A stretch of DNA of 64,000 bases from Rhypophila decipiens (Eukaryota > Ascomycota > Sordariomycetes > Sordariales > Naviculisporaceae). The first letter of the stretch is position 1, and each line of letters starts with the position of its first letter. Position numbers and translations under genes: made by a program. Positions 1 to 11,079 of the stretch are shown piece after piece. The notes below the pieces were generated by a model. It did not search any database. It was given only the letters and a program-made list of their open reading frames with translations, and was not told where the DNA came from. The stretch is taken from positions 186,001 to 250,000 of the forward strand of contig MU858057.1 of the NCBI GenBank assembly GCA_033297075.1. The letters are read 5' to 3'.

Positions 1-1376
1 AGTTTCCACTCGCCGCCGTCGATGCGCACCGCGTTCCACGCATGGCCCGACGCATCCTTCGGGGGCGGGGGATCGCCTTTCTTGGGCATGTGAAAGCCGT
101 AGCCCTTGCCGTGGCCGCCTACCATGAGACATTCGAGCCCGGCGCGCTCGGCGATGGTCTTGAAGATGCGGGCGTAGCCTTCGCAGACTGCCTTGCCGCT
201 GAAGATCATCTGCTCGGGCGTCTGGCCGCGCGGGATGCATTTGTTGAAGAAGCCGTGCACGTCGTAGGCGATGTTGTGGTGTTCCCAGGTGAAGATTGCG
301 CGCGCCTTGTCGGTGGCGGAGGGGAAAGGGTCGCAGAGGACGTGGGCGAGGTAGCCGACTGGGTCTTGGCGCGGGAGAGCGTGGATTGGATGCCGGGCTG
401 CGACCGCGTCAGGCTGGGAGAAGTCACGGCATACGAGACACGAGTCACCGACTGGGGCGGAAGCGGCCCGGACGTTGATAGCGTCGATTTGGTCTGTTGT
501 TGGGCGAGAGGCAAGAGGCACTGTAGGTGGCCGGGAGCCCAGCGGGATTGGTGGTGGTTTGCCGCCACCGAATCCGCTTTGGAGGGCAGACTTGGCTTGT
601 TGTGCCGATGGAGGAGGAGGGAGACGGCGAGTGGGCAGAGATGGAGTAGAAGAGGGCCGATCCACGGCCACAGCTGAGGGCGACTTTCCGGGTCTAGACG
701 GAAGTCGTGGAGGCAGAGAAGGGTTTGGAGGTTCCGCTATGCGAGACCGGGATGGAAGGGCAGGTGACTGATCCGCAGCTTCGCGTTCAGCGTCTTCCCT
801 GGCTTTTGCTTCACGCTCCCTCTTGGTAGGAGGGAGGGGGGGAAGCTTCGCCTGGTCAAGGGTGGGCGGTAGCCTTCTGACAGTGCCATCTCCGCCTAGG
901 GAGAGGTTGGAGATGGTGGAAATGTGGGACACATCTGAGGAATTGGAGTTTCTCCTTCCAGGGGCGAGTTGATTAGAGGGTCTCCGCGAGGGCAAAGCTG
1001 GCGATATCTGCTGCTGGGAGTTGCGAGTCGGCAAAGGGGGGGGAGGCAGGGTAGCGGTGCGGCCTAGGCCCGGGTGGGGAGGGGCCGCATTTCCCCGGAC
1101 TGTCTCATGCTCGGTATTTCTCCGAGGAAGCGGGGGTACCTGGTCGGTAGCTGACCTCGTGGGCCGTGGAGGAATTGACGGAGTAGGGGGCTTCACTCCG
1201 CCGGCATTTTGTGATATCTGGGTTATCGTGGACTCGGTTGCCGCTCGATTTGGGGGTGGAGGGGGCGGGGCGCGTCTGCCTGCGCTTGGCGGCGGCGCCT
1301 GGAAATTCTTTTGTCTGTTGAGTGCAGCAATTCGCTCCTTGAGCGAGTTGAACTGCGGCTTCTCCACGTCTGCCAT
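1..1376 (-). CDS. Transglutaminase-like superfamily protein (Cyk3-related), cut by the window edge
   Basis: One uninterrupted reading frame starts at the ATG at 1376-1374 and runs off the left edge after about 458 codons, so the C-terminus is missing. Residues 1-280 are a Pro/Ser/Arg-rich disordered region with many PPLPxR and LPPRLPxR stretches, typical of SH3 ligands. After residue 330 a folded domain follows. It contains AVCEGYA with Cys398 as the likely nucleophile, then GHAWNAVRIDGGEW with His445. This Cys/His pair is the signature of the transglutaminase-like (kyphoscoliosis/Cyk3) fold; the expected third Asp lies beyond the edge. In yeasts Cyk3 acts at the cytokinetic ring, where many family members are catalytically dead. 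The Cys and His are both present here. Family assignment is firm; a septation role is inferred. The start fits the conserved-looking N-terminus (MADVEKPQFNSLKERIAALN). Confidence 0.85.
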   Translation of the reverse strand, partial: MADVEKPQFNSLKERIAALNRQKNFQAPPPSAGRRAPPPPPPNRAATESTITQISQNAGGVKPPTPSIPPRPTRSATDQVPPLPRRNTEHETVRGNAAPPHPGLGRTATLPPPPLPTRNSQQQISPALPSRRPSNQLAPGRRNSNSSDVSHISTISNLSLGGDGTVRRLPPTLDQAKLPPLPPTKREREAKAREDAEREAADQSPALPSRSRIAEPPNPSLPPRLPSRPGKSPSAVAVDRPSSTPSLPTRRLPPPPSAQQAKSALQSGFGGGKPPPIPLGSRPPTVPLASRPTTDQIDAINVRAASAPVGDSCLVCRDFSQPDAVAARHPIHALPRQDPVGYLAHVLCDPFPSATDKARAIFTWEHHNIAYDVHGFFNKCIPRGQTPEQMIFSGKAVCEGYARIFKTIAERAGLECLMVGGHGKGYGFHMPKKGDPPPPKDASGHAWNAVRIDGGEWK

Positions 1377-3212
1377 TTTGACGCCGAGTTTGCTGGTGCA
1401 AAGAGAGAAAGAATCGCGTCAATCAAGCCACTTCAGCCTTGAAAAGGGGGATGTTCGAGCTGTTAGTGAAGTGGTGGAGTAAAAGGTTTGAAGTTCCTGG
1501 CTTGGGGCGGCTAGCGGGTTGTCTTTTAGTGTCGTGCGGCGGTTCGTCCCACGAAATAGTGCAGGGGTCAAGAAGTGGCTTAGCGAGGCACAAGTCACAT
1601 ATCCGAGCCAAATGGATGGACACAGCCTTGTTGCCTCTTGGTGGTCGATTCAATCACGGATCAGGATTCTGTGTTATTTCCTTCTCATTGTTTTGGCCAG
1701 ATTCAGTCAAGATCATGGAAGCCGGCAGGATTGCTCGGGTATTCTTGGACCTGTTTCATTACCTGGTATGAAAGACTGACTTACACAAGTATTTGGGTGA
1801 CCTCGCGTACAGACGGCTTTGAGCATGACCCCTGATACATGTAATGGACATTCCTATGATGCATGCATAACAAGGAGAACGAGTCTCGTGGCAATATTCT
1901 CCAATTCTAGATCAAACGAGTGGGTAGAATCCAGTCCAGACCCCAGTACTGAACTCTGTACCCGTATCTGTACTGTACCAACTGTCTGGAACAGGACTGC
2001 CAGACTGCCATGTCTTCAATGCACGGTGGCTGCTAGCCCAGGAACCCACTCAATCTTCAAAACAATGACATTATCAACTGGTCGAGCAGGTAACAGTTGG
2101 GTAATAGCTATTTCGAAATTTAAAGCAGAGGTTTCCACTCTGATCGACAAACAAGCTCCCTTCTCTCATCATCGACACAACAGACATCAGAGGACAACGA
2201 GGGTCCCCGACCCGGCATTCAAGGTCATGGCCTGACAGCTTTTGGCCCTGGGCGCTTGTTAGCCAATAGCGGCTGCTGTATTGGTCGGGATGGGTTGTTG
2301 TGGGGTAGACTTTTCAGCCTCCCCGCTCTGTCAGCGAGCTAGGCGGTGGAGTTTGTCGACCTGTGCAAGCTTAGCGTGGCCAGAGCTTCCCCAGAGGCAT
2401 GGAAACTACTGTAAGAAACGACAGGGCAGGCACAACGACTTGACGAGGCAGGTGCAGCCCACCGTCGCCCACCTGTCGGCATCACTTGAGTCTTGGGGCA
2501 GGCAGCTGAGGAGACTTTTCTCGATCTCATTTGTTTTCTCTTCGATCCGGATGCTGATACGGAGTACGGAGTTCAGTGCTGTGCGGCCGTCCACTTTTAT
2601 TCTTAGTGCATCCCGTCCTCCGTGGTGGATTGCTCACACCCCTGTTTTGCAGCCGGGTCTTGCTGCCGTCCCCCTACGACGTAGGCAAGTAGGCTACCAC
2701 GGCTACCCGCAAACATTGAACCCGCATCCCGCATCCTGGATACGGCGCATCTCCTGAACCACTCATCACTCTCAAGTCTTCAACTTCCTCTCTCCCAGCG
2801 CCACCCGAAATCCTATGTCCATTTGTCCATTTTGTCCATTACAGTACTTATCCACCGCAAAATAACATCAAGACTCTTGGCGCAACTACTCCTTGACCTA
2901 TTACTCCATACCCCCATCCTATCCACTCCTCTCCTGACCTCAAGGTAGCTATTCAAGGTTCCGAGGATCGGGGGGGTTGACTAGATCCCTGGGCTCTGAC
3001 TTGCGAACCTGAGTCCTCCGGCCGGTAACTTTACTTCCGATCAGCTTTCCTCACTTTTCGTCATTTTTTCTGCCGCAGCCACGCGACAAGCTGGCTATTG
3101 TCGGGCTCGCTCCTCCTTGAACGCCTCTGACAACCGACGCCCACCCGAACTGATTACCGCCGATTCTCTCTCACCAAACGAAATAGCGCGCAGCGCGACG
3201 GCGACGGTGACG
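1377..3212. other. Divergent intergenic region
   Basis: This is the shared upstream region of the transglutaminase-like gene (-) and the F-box-like gene (+). A CCAAT box sits near 2262. A TACGGAGTACGGAGT motif lies at 2558-2572. The last 450 nt are pyrimidine-rich, as expected for the leader of the plus-strand gene. No convincing coding sequence was seen; the open frames here lack ATG starts or coding character. Confidence 0.6.
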
Positions 3213-6200
3213 ATGTCGTCGACCGAAACGAGCGAGGCTCGTCTGGAGCCCGCCAAGGAGAAGCTCACTTTTATGAGTCTGCCTACCGAAGTTCAGAATG
3301 ACATTGTCTCCCACTGCTCGCAGAATGATCTCATCTGCCTGTCTTTGGTTTCGAAACACTTCCACGAGCTGGCATCCGTCCAGCTATATCGAAACTTCCA
3401 CATCGTCTTCCCCGACGAGGACGATCCTGCCTACGACACCCCGATCGACGGGCTAGCGGGTGGCCTCGACACCCTCGCTACCAGCGACTACAATTACGCA
3501 AAGCATCTCCGAGACATCTCCCTCGATACCCACAGTGCCGGCGACAAGGCAGAGCTGGCGTACAAGCCCTATCTCTATTCCGTCAGCTGTGGAAAGTTCA
3601 TGAACACGCTGCTGCTCCTGGCTTTGCGCAAGGCGAGATCACTCGAGACTTTCAGGTGAGTTAGCCGTTACACCATCCTTATTCTTGGGACTACAGCCCG
3701 CCCACTGCCTGCTCGATCATGATGGCGGTTGGAGGCCCAAAGTCCACAGTTCTCTCTGCGTAACAGTTCGGACGCAGACAGCCGCGATAGTTGTCGCACT
3801 GGCGGCCTGGACCAAACACGAGCTTTTTTGTACCGATGCTGACCCATATTCTCTGCTTTAGGTGGAACATTCGAGTCGAGCTCAGCCGACCCCTCTACAA
3901 GGCTCTTCACGAGATTGAGACCCTCTCGCACTTGCATATTCGCATGCAGGCAGGTCCTTCTCTCTACGAGACTCCGCCGCCGCTACCTTACACCTTCTCG
4001 CAACTCAGTGTCTCCCCGCCTTCGGTGCATTCTCTGGGAACCAGTTACACGCCACCTCCGCCCATCTTCTCCATCCCCCCGCCGCCTTCGGCCTTCTATG
4101 TCCCGGCCACTGGCGCACCGCCGCCTCCGCTCCCAAAACCGATCACCAGAGCCAAGCCTGTTAAGAGATCGCCTTTGGCCAAGGAGCCTCCGACAATATC
4201 AGGGTTCAAGAAGCTTAAGAGTCTCGCCGTCCTTGATATTGACAACCTTGAGGTCATCCAGGAGCTGAAGGAGTGCGTCCAAAATTCGTCCGGGACGCTC
4301 ACCAAAGTCAAGCTCTCATTTTCCGACGCACTGGCAATGCAGGCCAGGAAACCACCACCTGATATTGACCCCGATGACTCGGACCCCGACGACGAGTTTC
4401 AAGCTGTTCCTGTCCCTCCACCGGGACAAGGTTATCATGACGATGTAAGCGGTCCAGCAAAGGCATTCAGGGCACAAGAAGAGCGGAAAAGTCAGGAGGC
4501 GGTCCTCGGAAGAATTTTTGACGTGGAATCTTCTGTGCCCAAGAAATCACAGAGGAAGCCCAGAGAGAAAGAGTCCGAGACCAAGGAGGAAGGGGCTGCT
4601 AACCTTGACTTGGATTTTATTAATTCTCTGAAGGCGCTCGTGAATCGTGGGCACGACGGCGACGTGGGGCCCGAAATACCCCAGGAGATGTTGGATACAC
4701 TCCTAGCTGCGGCACGCAAGGTCCTGGCTAATGAGCAGGCAAAGACAAAAAGTGCCCTGGAAGAAGCGGAAAAAGATACCCCAGCTCCAACTTCTGTGCC
4801 AGGTACCAGTACGGACAAGACCGAAACCAAGACAAAACCCGCCGAGGAGCCATCCGAGCCTGGGAACGCGGCCGTAAGTCTTTTCGACCTGCCTTCGCCG
4901 ACCAAGTCCAAGGAGTCACAGAAGGATGTGAACCCGGAGGATATCGACATCGAAGAGCCCGAGGAGCCACTTGAGTCCCAGGACCAGCCTGGCGGGGACG
5001 CCTCGGCCGTTGAGCCTCCAACGGTAGCCAATTCTGAGGCGTCTTCTTCTGTCGAACCCCCTTCGGTAGGTAAAATTGTTCAGTTAGCCAACCGAGGACT
5101 CCATCTGCTCCAAAAATTATCAACAGATCAGGCGAGCGCTAACCAAGCGTTCAAGGACGTACATGACAAAAAGGACGCGAATGGAAAGCTTCGAACTCTT
5201 TCAGCTGAAGAGTTCCATGAAAAGGCGGGTTGTCTTTATGAAGCCAACGTCATGGTTGCACAGACAAAAGCGGAGCTAACATTTGTACAGGAACTTTTGG
5301 TCACGGAACCCCAAGGCCGCAAAATCGACGAATATCTTCGCTCCACGAGAGGGATCGCGCTTAAATCACTCAGTGTCTATCTCATACCGGTCAAAGCGTC
5401 TGTCTTATCTCGTGCCATCGACCTCCGCGTTCTCAGACGCCTCACGCTCCTCAATGTGGGGCCACAAGCGCCTATCTGGCTGCATTTGCAGAGAGAGAAC
5501 AAGGAGTCCCCATTGCCTCTCCGAAAGATCTCGACTGACAACGTCTCGATGGTTTTCTTGAATTTCGTTTCTCAGCTCGAGGAGCTACATGAGCTCTTCA
5601 TGCTGGAGAGGGATAACAAGTACAAGCCAGAGAGCTTCGCGCCCAAGACGACGACAACGATGGACCAGATTCGTAGAATTGTGCTCAAAAAGCACATGCC
5701 CACACTGAAGCGGCTCATGATTAAGAACATCGCAGATACGGCCTGGGATGTGAATGACAAGACCATCATGCTGATGTGCAAGCGTGGCAGAAACCTGGAA
5801 GAGCTGGCGTGCAGTATGGGGATCAGGGCCATCGTAAGTAGCTGGACTTTTCAGCCCTCGCTTGCAGATTTCGAACTGACAGTCTTTCTGTAGCATACGT
5901 TTATGCAGCATCTGGCGGGTCTTGTGAGCCTTCGTGCCTTGCACATCGTTCGGCTCCGAAATGATGACACTTGCGTCTGGGTTATGCGCGAGACAAAGCG
6001 CTTTCTTATTGACAATGTATCACATCACCCGGAACTCAAGCTGGAGTGGGTCTCTGTCGACGACGACGATCGTGTGGAGAGACTTATCAGGCCCTCGGCT
6101 CTTTCGAAGAAGGAGAAAAAGACGAAAAAGTCCAAGGGTAAGCAAAAGGCCGTCACTGGCCTTGGCGGCAACTTCACGTCCAGCGGTGGCATTGGTGGAG

Positions 6201-6367
6201 ATGCTTTCCCACTCTTTCCGCCGCCCGACAGCTGGGATTTAAGCAGCGAGAGCGAAGACGACGAGGATCTGAATGAGACCAAACTCGAGACGATGGAAAA
6301 CATCCATTTCTATGATGTTTGGGGAGTGAGGATCTTCAAGAAGGAGGTGGTCACTGGGCGATTGTGA
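3213..6367 (+). CDS. F-box-like domain protein, three exons, about 962 aa
   Basis: Exons are 3213-3655, 3862-5833 and 5894-6367. The joins keep frame (phase 2, then phase 0), with a GCTGACC branch site near the end of intron 1. Near residue 24 the protein reads LPTEVQNDIVSHCSQNDLICLSLVSK and continues with an HELASVQLY stretch, a typical F-box (Skp1-binding) helix pattern. The middle is disordered: a Pro-rich block around residues 180-260, then acidic Glu/Asp/Lys segments to about residue 560. The C-terminal third is again structured, with Leu-rich repeats resembling the substrate-binding LRR part of fungal F-box proteins, and a Lys-rich basic patch near 890. It probably acts as a substrate adaptor of an SCF ubiquitin ligase; the substrate is unknown. 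I chose ATG 3213 because no upstream in-frame ATG exists and it is the first before the F-box. Confidence 0.78.
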
Positions 6368-7721
6368 GAGTGGGGCCGCCAACAGCTATCGACTGGGACG
6401 CTATGAACTGAAGCCAGGCTCTACTGGTTAGGCTGGACACACATATCGTGTCTGGTCGGTCCCTGCTCGGTTTCTGAAGAGGCCTTGCTCTACTTTCCTT
6501 TCCCACTTTTCTCTAGGTCCTTCCCTTACCAGAGGGAGCCGTCGGCAATGGACTTGGATGGTTGGATGCTGTGGACAAAAATCAGAACGGTAATACGAAT
6601 TGTTTGGACTGTCGCTTATTACGGGGGGTGTCGATCAGTCTGGTCCGTACCTGGGTTCTGAGAACAGACAGTCTCTTGAGGAGGGAATAATGGCAAGCAA
6701 AAGCTTTTTGGGAGACTAAAAGTGCTTTTTCTTGTCAGTATGCTCACCCATTTGGCCTTGGTTTGGTTGTATATGGTACTTGTACACGAATGACAAATTT
6801 CCGAGAAGCGGTCCGATGGTAGGTGACTAGGAGCAGAATACCCCAGAGGTGTTGTCGGATGGATGGGTTGCCGTTCCTAGACATATCGCGTCCTGTTTGT
6901 AGTAGCCTCATGTATGTTTTTAATGCCTGGCCCTTTTTGTATGAATGACAGGAATGGTATTTACTTGATATCCCTTTTGTATTTTTGATCTCTTCTTCTT
7001 TCATCCGGACTCGGTCTTTCTCTTTTCCCCACCTTGTAGCCGGTCCTCATTCTTTCTTGTTCTTCATTATATACGTCACTTACACATGTCAATGTCATCT
7101 GATGGCATTATGTTTATGGCTTTCTTCTTTCTTGTCTGTTCATTTCACGATTCAGCAGGCGAGGCGTTTTGGACCGGTACATTTGCGAAGATGATCATCT
7201 CATTTGGTTCTTTTTCTCCTGCTCTTATGAACCGCTATACAGAAAACATTCATGTACCGTATACCATGTCGATAGCTGCAAGCCTCACCTTCCCTGTAAA
7301 GAAAGTTGTTCTAGTGGGCTGATCGAGACTTCTCCCTCGACGTTCTAAGTATGGACTCCATCTACGTGCCTTCTTCCTGATTCTGGGACCTTCCAAACTT
7401 AGGGTTGGGTTTGCGGCAATAAATTGGCAGGCAATCAGAAAGGAAGGAATGCCACGGCCGTAGGGTGGAGTGGGACAGTTGGTCTCGCTTCTGCGATGTT
7501 GTCTGATCCCAATCCATCCATCATCCAACCCATTGATCTTATTCCCAACTTATTTCATCACCTCTTTTACCCGGCACAGCACCAGAATTAAGCAATAGAA
7601 GATAAAATACTCTATTCATTCAGCTTGATAAAAACCTTCATTATTTGCCTTTCTTCCGCAATCACCAATATGAACATTTTTCCATCGCCCAGCCTACCGA
7701 CGGTGATTGCTGGAGGTCGAC
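6368..7721. other. Intergenic region between two plus-strand genes
   Basis: It holds the 3' flank of the F-box-like gene and the promoter/leader of the next gene. T-rich tracts occur at 6960-7080. I see no gene or RNA here. Confidence 0.55.
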
Positions 7722-7921
7722 ATGAGCTCCTCAGCGACCCGGAAAATACTCGACAGCAGCACAGCAAGACAACAGGCCATCTTGACCAGGTCACCACCCC
7801 TGTTGCTCGCAGACACCTCAATGTTCCCAACACGTTTGTCGGTCTTTAGGAAAAGGACAACAACCAGTACCACGATGCCTTTCCTGGCACACCCACTCCC
7901 CGTCTACTCGCGGATGAGAAT

Positions 7922-9202
7922 ATGCCTTTGGGCGAGAAAACAAACCTCACGGCCGATCCATCGCTGTACACAGACCAAAGAACCGACTCCCCGCCGTCAC
8001 CTTCCAATACCGAGCCTATCATACTTCCTCGAACTCGCCGGCTCGGAAGCTATGTCGAGACCATGCCCCGATATCGCAGTCCCTGCCACAGCCCAGTGCT
8101 GGTCTTTCAGTCACCAAGCAAACATATGGGATACAAGCACGCCAAGTTCTCTTTCGAGAGCCCACCTGCCTCTCCGGAACCAGACGTCCCCATACTTCCT
8201 GATAGAGCAGGTCTCGCCATCCGGCCGACGCACGATAACACCGCCGACGGAGACGGGTTAGACAAATTTGAGGCGAGCGAGCCGCACTCTCCCCTTGTGC
8301 GCAGTGCCTCATCTTCATATCCGTCGGAGGGCATGCGAAGTCCCGCCATGTCGGCCTCTCCCCCAATGACATTTGGCCGTCGAGTCTTCAGCAACCTTGA
8401 AGCATATGGATTCTCCAGTGCACATTTTTCATTTCTCCAGAGCTCCGAATCGTCGACGCCTGGCTTCAAGTCTGCCAACAAGACACAAGTGGCTTCTGAG
8501 GACGCACCTCGGCCAGATGAGGCCGACAACCACATCTGGGACTTTGCCGCCGTCAAAGGGGAGCCCAGAAAGAAAGTAGCTCCAGCTGAGGAGGCTGTCC
8601 TCGCGAACAATGCACATTATGAGAGGGAAAATACAGAAATTGGCCCCGAGGACGAGCATCCTGGACATAAGTCGCTTGACGACTTGGCCCGTTCTGTCTC
8701 TCAGAAGAGTATATTTGACGTTAAGCTTCCCAATTCATTTCCCCGAAGAGGAAAGGAGCCGCGCTCGAGTACCATGTCCCTGATGACGAGGCGTCTCCGA
8801 AGCAGCGTTAACAATCCCAACGCGTCAACCATTTGTCTCCCTCGTGCCTCGGGAAGTATGGAAAAGGCACGACCTGAGCATGTCGATGACTCTATGCCTC
8901 ACGTGGAGCATTGCAGCAATGTCTCTGCTCGTAATAGCAGTGATACGGTGGAGCGATCTTCTTCTGGCAAAAAGCCGGAATCTCCACGCCGGTGTGGCTT
9001 TCGCACCAGGATCAGCCATTACTTTCAGCTTCGCCAGACGGTCAAAGTCAAGAAGTGGATTGTGAACAAGTTTTTCGGGGGAAGGAAAGGGTCTCGTGTG
9101 GTTGTGAGGAAGGTCAAGCAGCGCAAGGCGAGGTTTGTTGTGGGTGGTAGTAAGGCATCGTCGTCTTCAAGGGGGAGCAAGGGGACAACTGGAATTAGAT
9201 AG
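7922..9202 (+). CDS. Uncharacterised Ser/Pro-rich basic protein, reading frame apparently longer at both ends
   Basis: The safe part is the ATG at 7922 to the TAG at 9200-9202 (426 aa). I do not recognise the family. The protein is rich in SP/TP motifs (likely kinase sites), has two similar short segments (KHAKFSFESPP and SSAHFSFLQSS), and ends in a Lys/Arg-rich tail with KVKKWIVNKFFGGRKGSR, which could bind nucleic acid or membrane. No signal peptide or TM segment is seen. The same frame is open and protein-like upstream to 7850 (DNNQYHDAFPGTPTPR). A second frame from ATG 7722 (MSSSATRKILDSST...) reaches the same point but is out of register by one base. After the TAG, 71 more codons of coding-looking sequence follow in the same frame, to 9418. 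The true gene may therefore span 7722-9418. Function unknown. Confidence 0.6.
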   Translation: MPLGEKTNLTADPSLYTDQRTDSPPSPSNTEPIILPRTRRLGSYVETMPRYRSPCHSPVLVFQSPSKHMGYKHAKFSFESPPASPEPDVPILPDRAGLAIRPTHDNTADGDGLDKFEASEPHSPLVRSASSSYPSEGMRSPAMSASPPMTFGRRVFSNLEAYGFSSAHFSFLQSSESSTPGFKSANKTQVASEDAPRPDEADNHIWDFAAVKGEPRKKVAPAEEAVLANNAHYERENTEIGPEDEHPGHKSLDDLARSVSQKSIFDVKLPNSFPRRGKEPRSSTMSLMTRRLRSSVNNPNASTICLPRASGSMEKARPEHVDDSMPHVEHCSNVSARNSSDTVERSSSGKKPESPRRCGFRTRISHYFQLRQTVKVKKWIVNKFFGGRKGSRVVVRKVKQRKARFVVGGSKASSSSRGSKGTTGIR

Positions 9203-9418
9203 AATCAAAACTTGCCGGCGCCATTGTTCCATGGGGGTTTTTATGAGGATAAGAAGAAGTCGGGGAGCTTGAGTAAGTCGATTCGATCTATCAGGAAGTC
9301 TGTCTCGGCGAGTTTGTTTGGAAGTGGTTCTGTTGCTGGGGCAACGCGGGCTGGTTCAGGGGTTATTGTTGGGACTGGGACTGGGAGGGGTGGACGTGTT
9401 GGGAAGTCGAGATGTTGA

Positions 9419-11079
9419 GCGATTGCCACTGGCACAGCTTAGATTTGTGGCCTTGTGTGTATGGGCTGGTATGTCGGGCTGCCGGATGAACTGGAAAGAT
9501 GTGTGAGGCATGATGAGATTATGACTTGAGATGAGTCAGGGTATCCGTATGATGGTATGGTTTATGATGTCTGCAGAAGTTGTTGGGTTCAAGGGAGTTA
9601 GTTGTACTTTGTATGCGTATGTGTTCCTCGGCTGTCAAAGATTATTAATGGGCTTGAAAGGGGAGAGCAGACACGGTATTTACTTTGCTGGTTGTAATTT
9701 AACATGACTACCACGTTACTGGTATGCGTTCACTTTTCGAATGGTGTAAGCTCTTTGTCCATCTATTATACCAGTGCTATAGATTTTGGTTGGTTCAACT
9801 TGACGCTATCGTTGCTATTGCTACCGTACAAATGGATATATATATAGCTGAGGTCTGTCTCTTTCTGGTGAGCAAACCGACAGCCCCCTACCTACCCAAG
9901 ACTTGGGAGGTAGAGGGACAGTAGGAATAAAAGAAAAGGGGATTGATACCTCAGCTACTTTGCCAGAGGTAGAATTCAATGATGGAGAATGTACAAGCTG
10001 ACCTGGAGATGATTCCTTAAGCTTGGGTGACGGGGGACGACGGCCCAGTTGTCTACGCAGGCAAAGCATGTAGTTTCTGACCAGTTAGATACGGAAAAGC
10101 AGTGTATTTTGTATCAATTTCATATGCATATCACATACCTCGAGAATAATCCGTGCAATATTGACAACCGGTTTGGAGTGTTTGGGGCTGAACTGGATGC
10201 TGAATCGAATATGCCGCCCCATAAATAAATAGAGGTCTGTCGCTATGATTCTATCTACATAACGACCCGCTCGGGCAAGGTAAACGCTTTTATAAATTCT
10301 GAAATATTGTTTCTATGTCCTTCCAGTCTCGACCTACAACCTCCAGTCCCATGGGCCCAAGAAAGAAAGAAAAGAAAGGGCGAAATGAAAGACAAGGCAA
10401 GACGGAACAGGACTGACAAGTACTAGACGGTAGAATAGGTAAACTTGAAACTAACAAGTAAGCAAGTAAACCATACCATACCAAACAACCAAAATCAAGA
10501 ACCCACCTCCACCGCCAACACCGAAAAAAATTAATGCAATCTACCCACCCCCGTATGTTAATGATAACGATAAAAAACAACAAGTGAGCTTGTTGGCCAA
10601 GAAAGATAACATGTCCCGCCGCCGCCAAAACACCACCCTCCCATCATCATCTTATGTCCAAACCGTCACCAGGGTTGATAAATAGGGGGGGGGGAAGCTC
10701 AACGCACTGTACTGTACTGTACACGCGCCTTTTCTTTGCCATCCCTGTCAATTTCGGTAGGCAAAGGCACGCAGGCTTCAGATTGCCTTCCTTGCACCAT
10801 TGGCTCGATTGGGGTCATGTGACCATTTAGGTATGGTTCTGTTCCATCTATCACGCCGTTGGGAGTCCTTGATCAGCCCCGATCTTGGTCGCATCATGAC
10901 TTCCCCTCCTTCTCAGATATAACATGACCAAAAAAACAAAACCCAGCTCAAGGACCCGAGTCCCCTCCAAATTTGAATCATGAAAACTGGTGTTAATTTC
11001 TCTCGCCTAACTGAACCCCCCTAACCCCCATAAACTCCCAAAAACAAAATAAAAAGAAAAGAAAAGAAAAAAGAAATCA
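9419..11079. other. Convergent intergenic region
   Basis: It lies between the 3' ends of the uncharacterised plus-strand gene and NUR1. It contains a near-perfect hairpin at 9887-9918 (CTACCT and CCCAAG arms, one bulged A), a GTACTGTACTGTAC run at 10706-10723, and A/G-rich tracts at 11041-11075 just past the NUR1 stop. No gene seen. Confidence 0.55.
9887..9918. repeat. Short inverted repeat (hairpin)
   Basis: The arms CTACCT-A-CCCAAG and CTTGGG-AGGTAG are complementary over 12 bp with a single bulged A and almost no loop. It lies between convergent genes, where it could form a stem in a 3' UTR or be an old insertion scar. Function unknown. Confidence 0.5.

Noticed and set aside
1021..1482. 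Plus-strand open frame antisense to the transglutaminase-like gene
   Set aside because: Mirror of the GC-rich, proline-coding frame on the minus strand.
2281..2757. 158-codon open frame upstream of the F-box-like gene
   Set aside because: No ATG at its start and no coding character; sits in promoter sequence.
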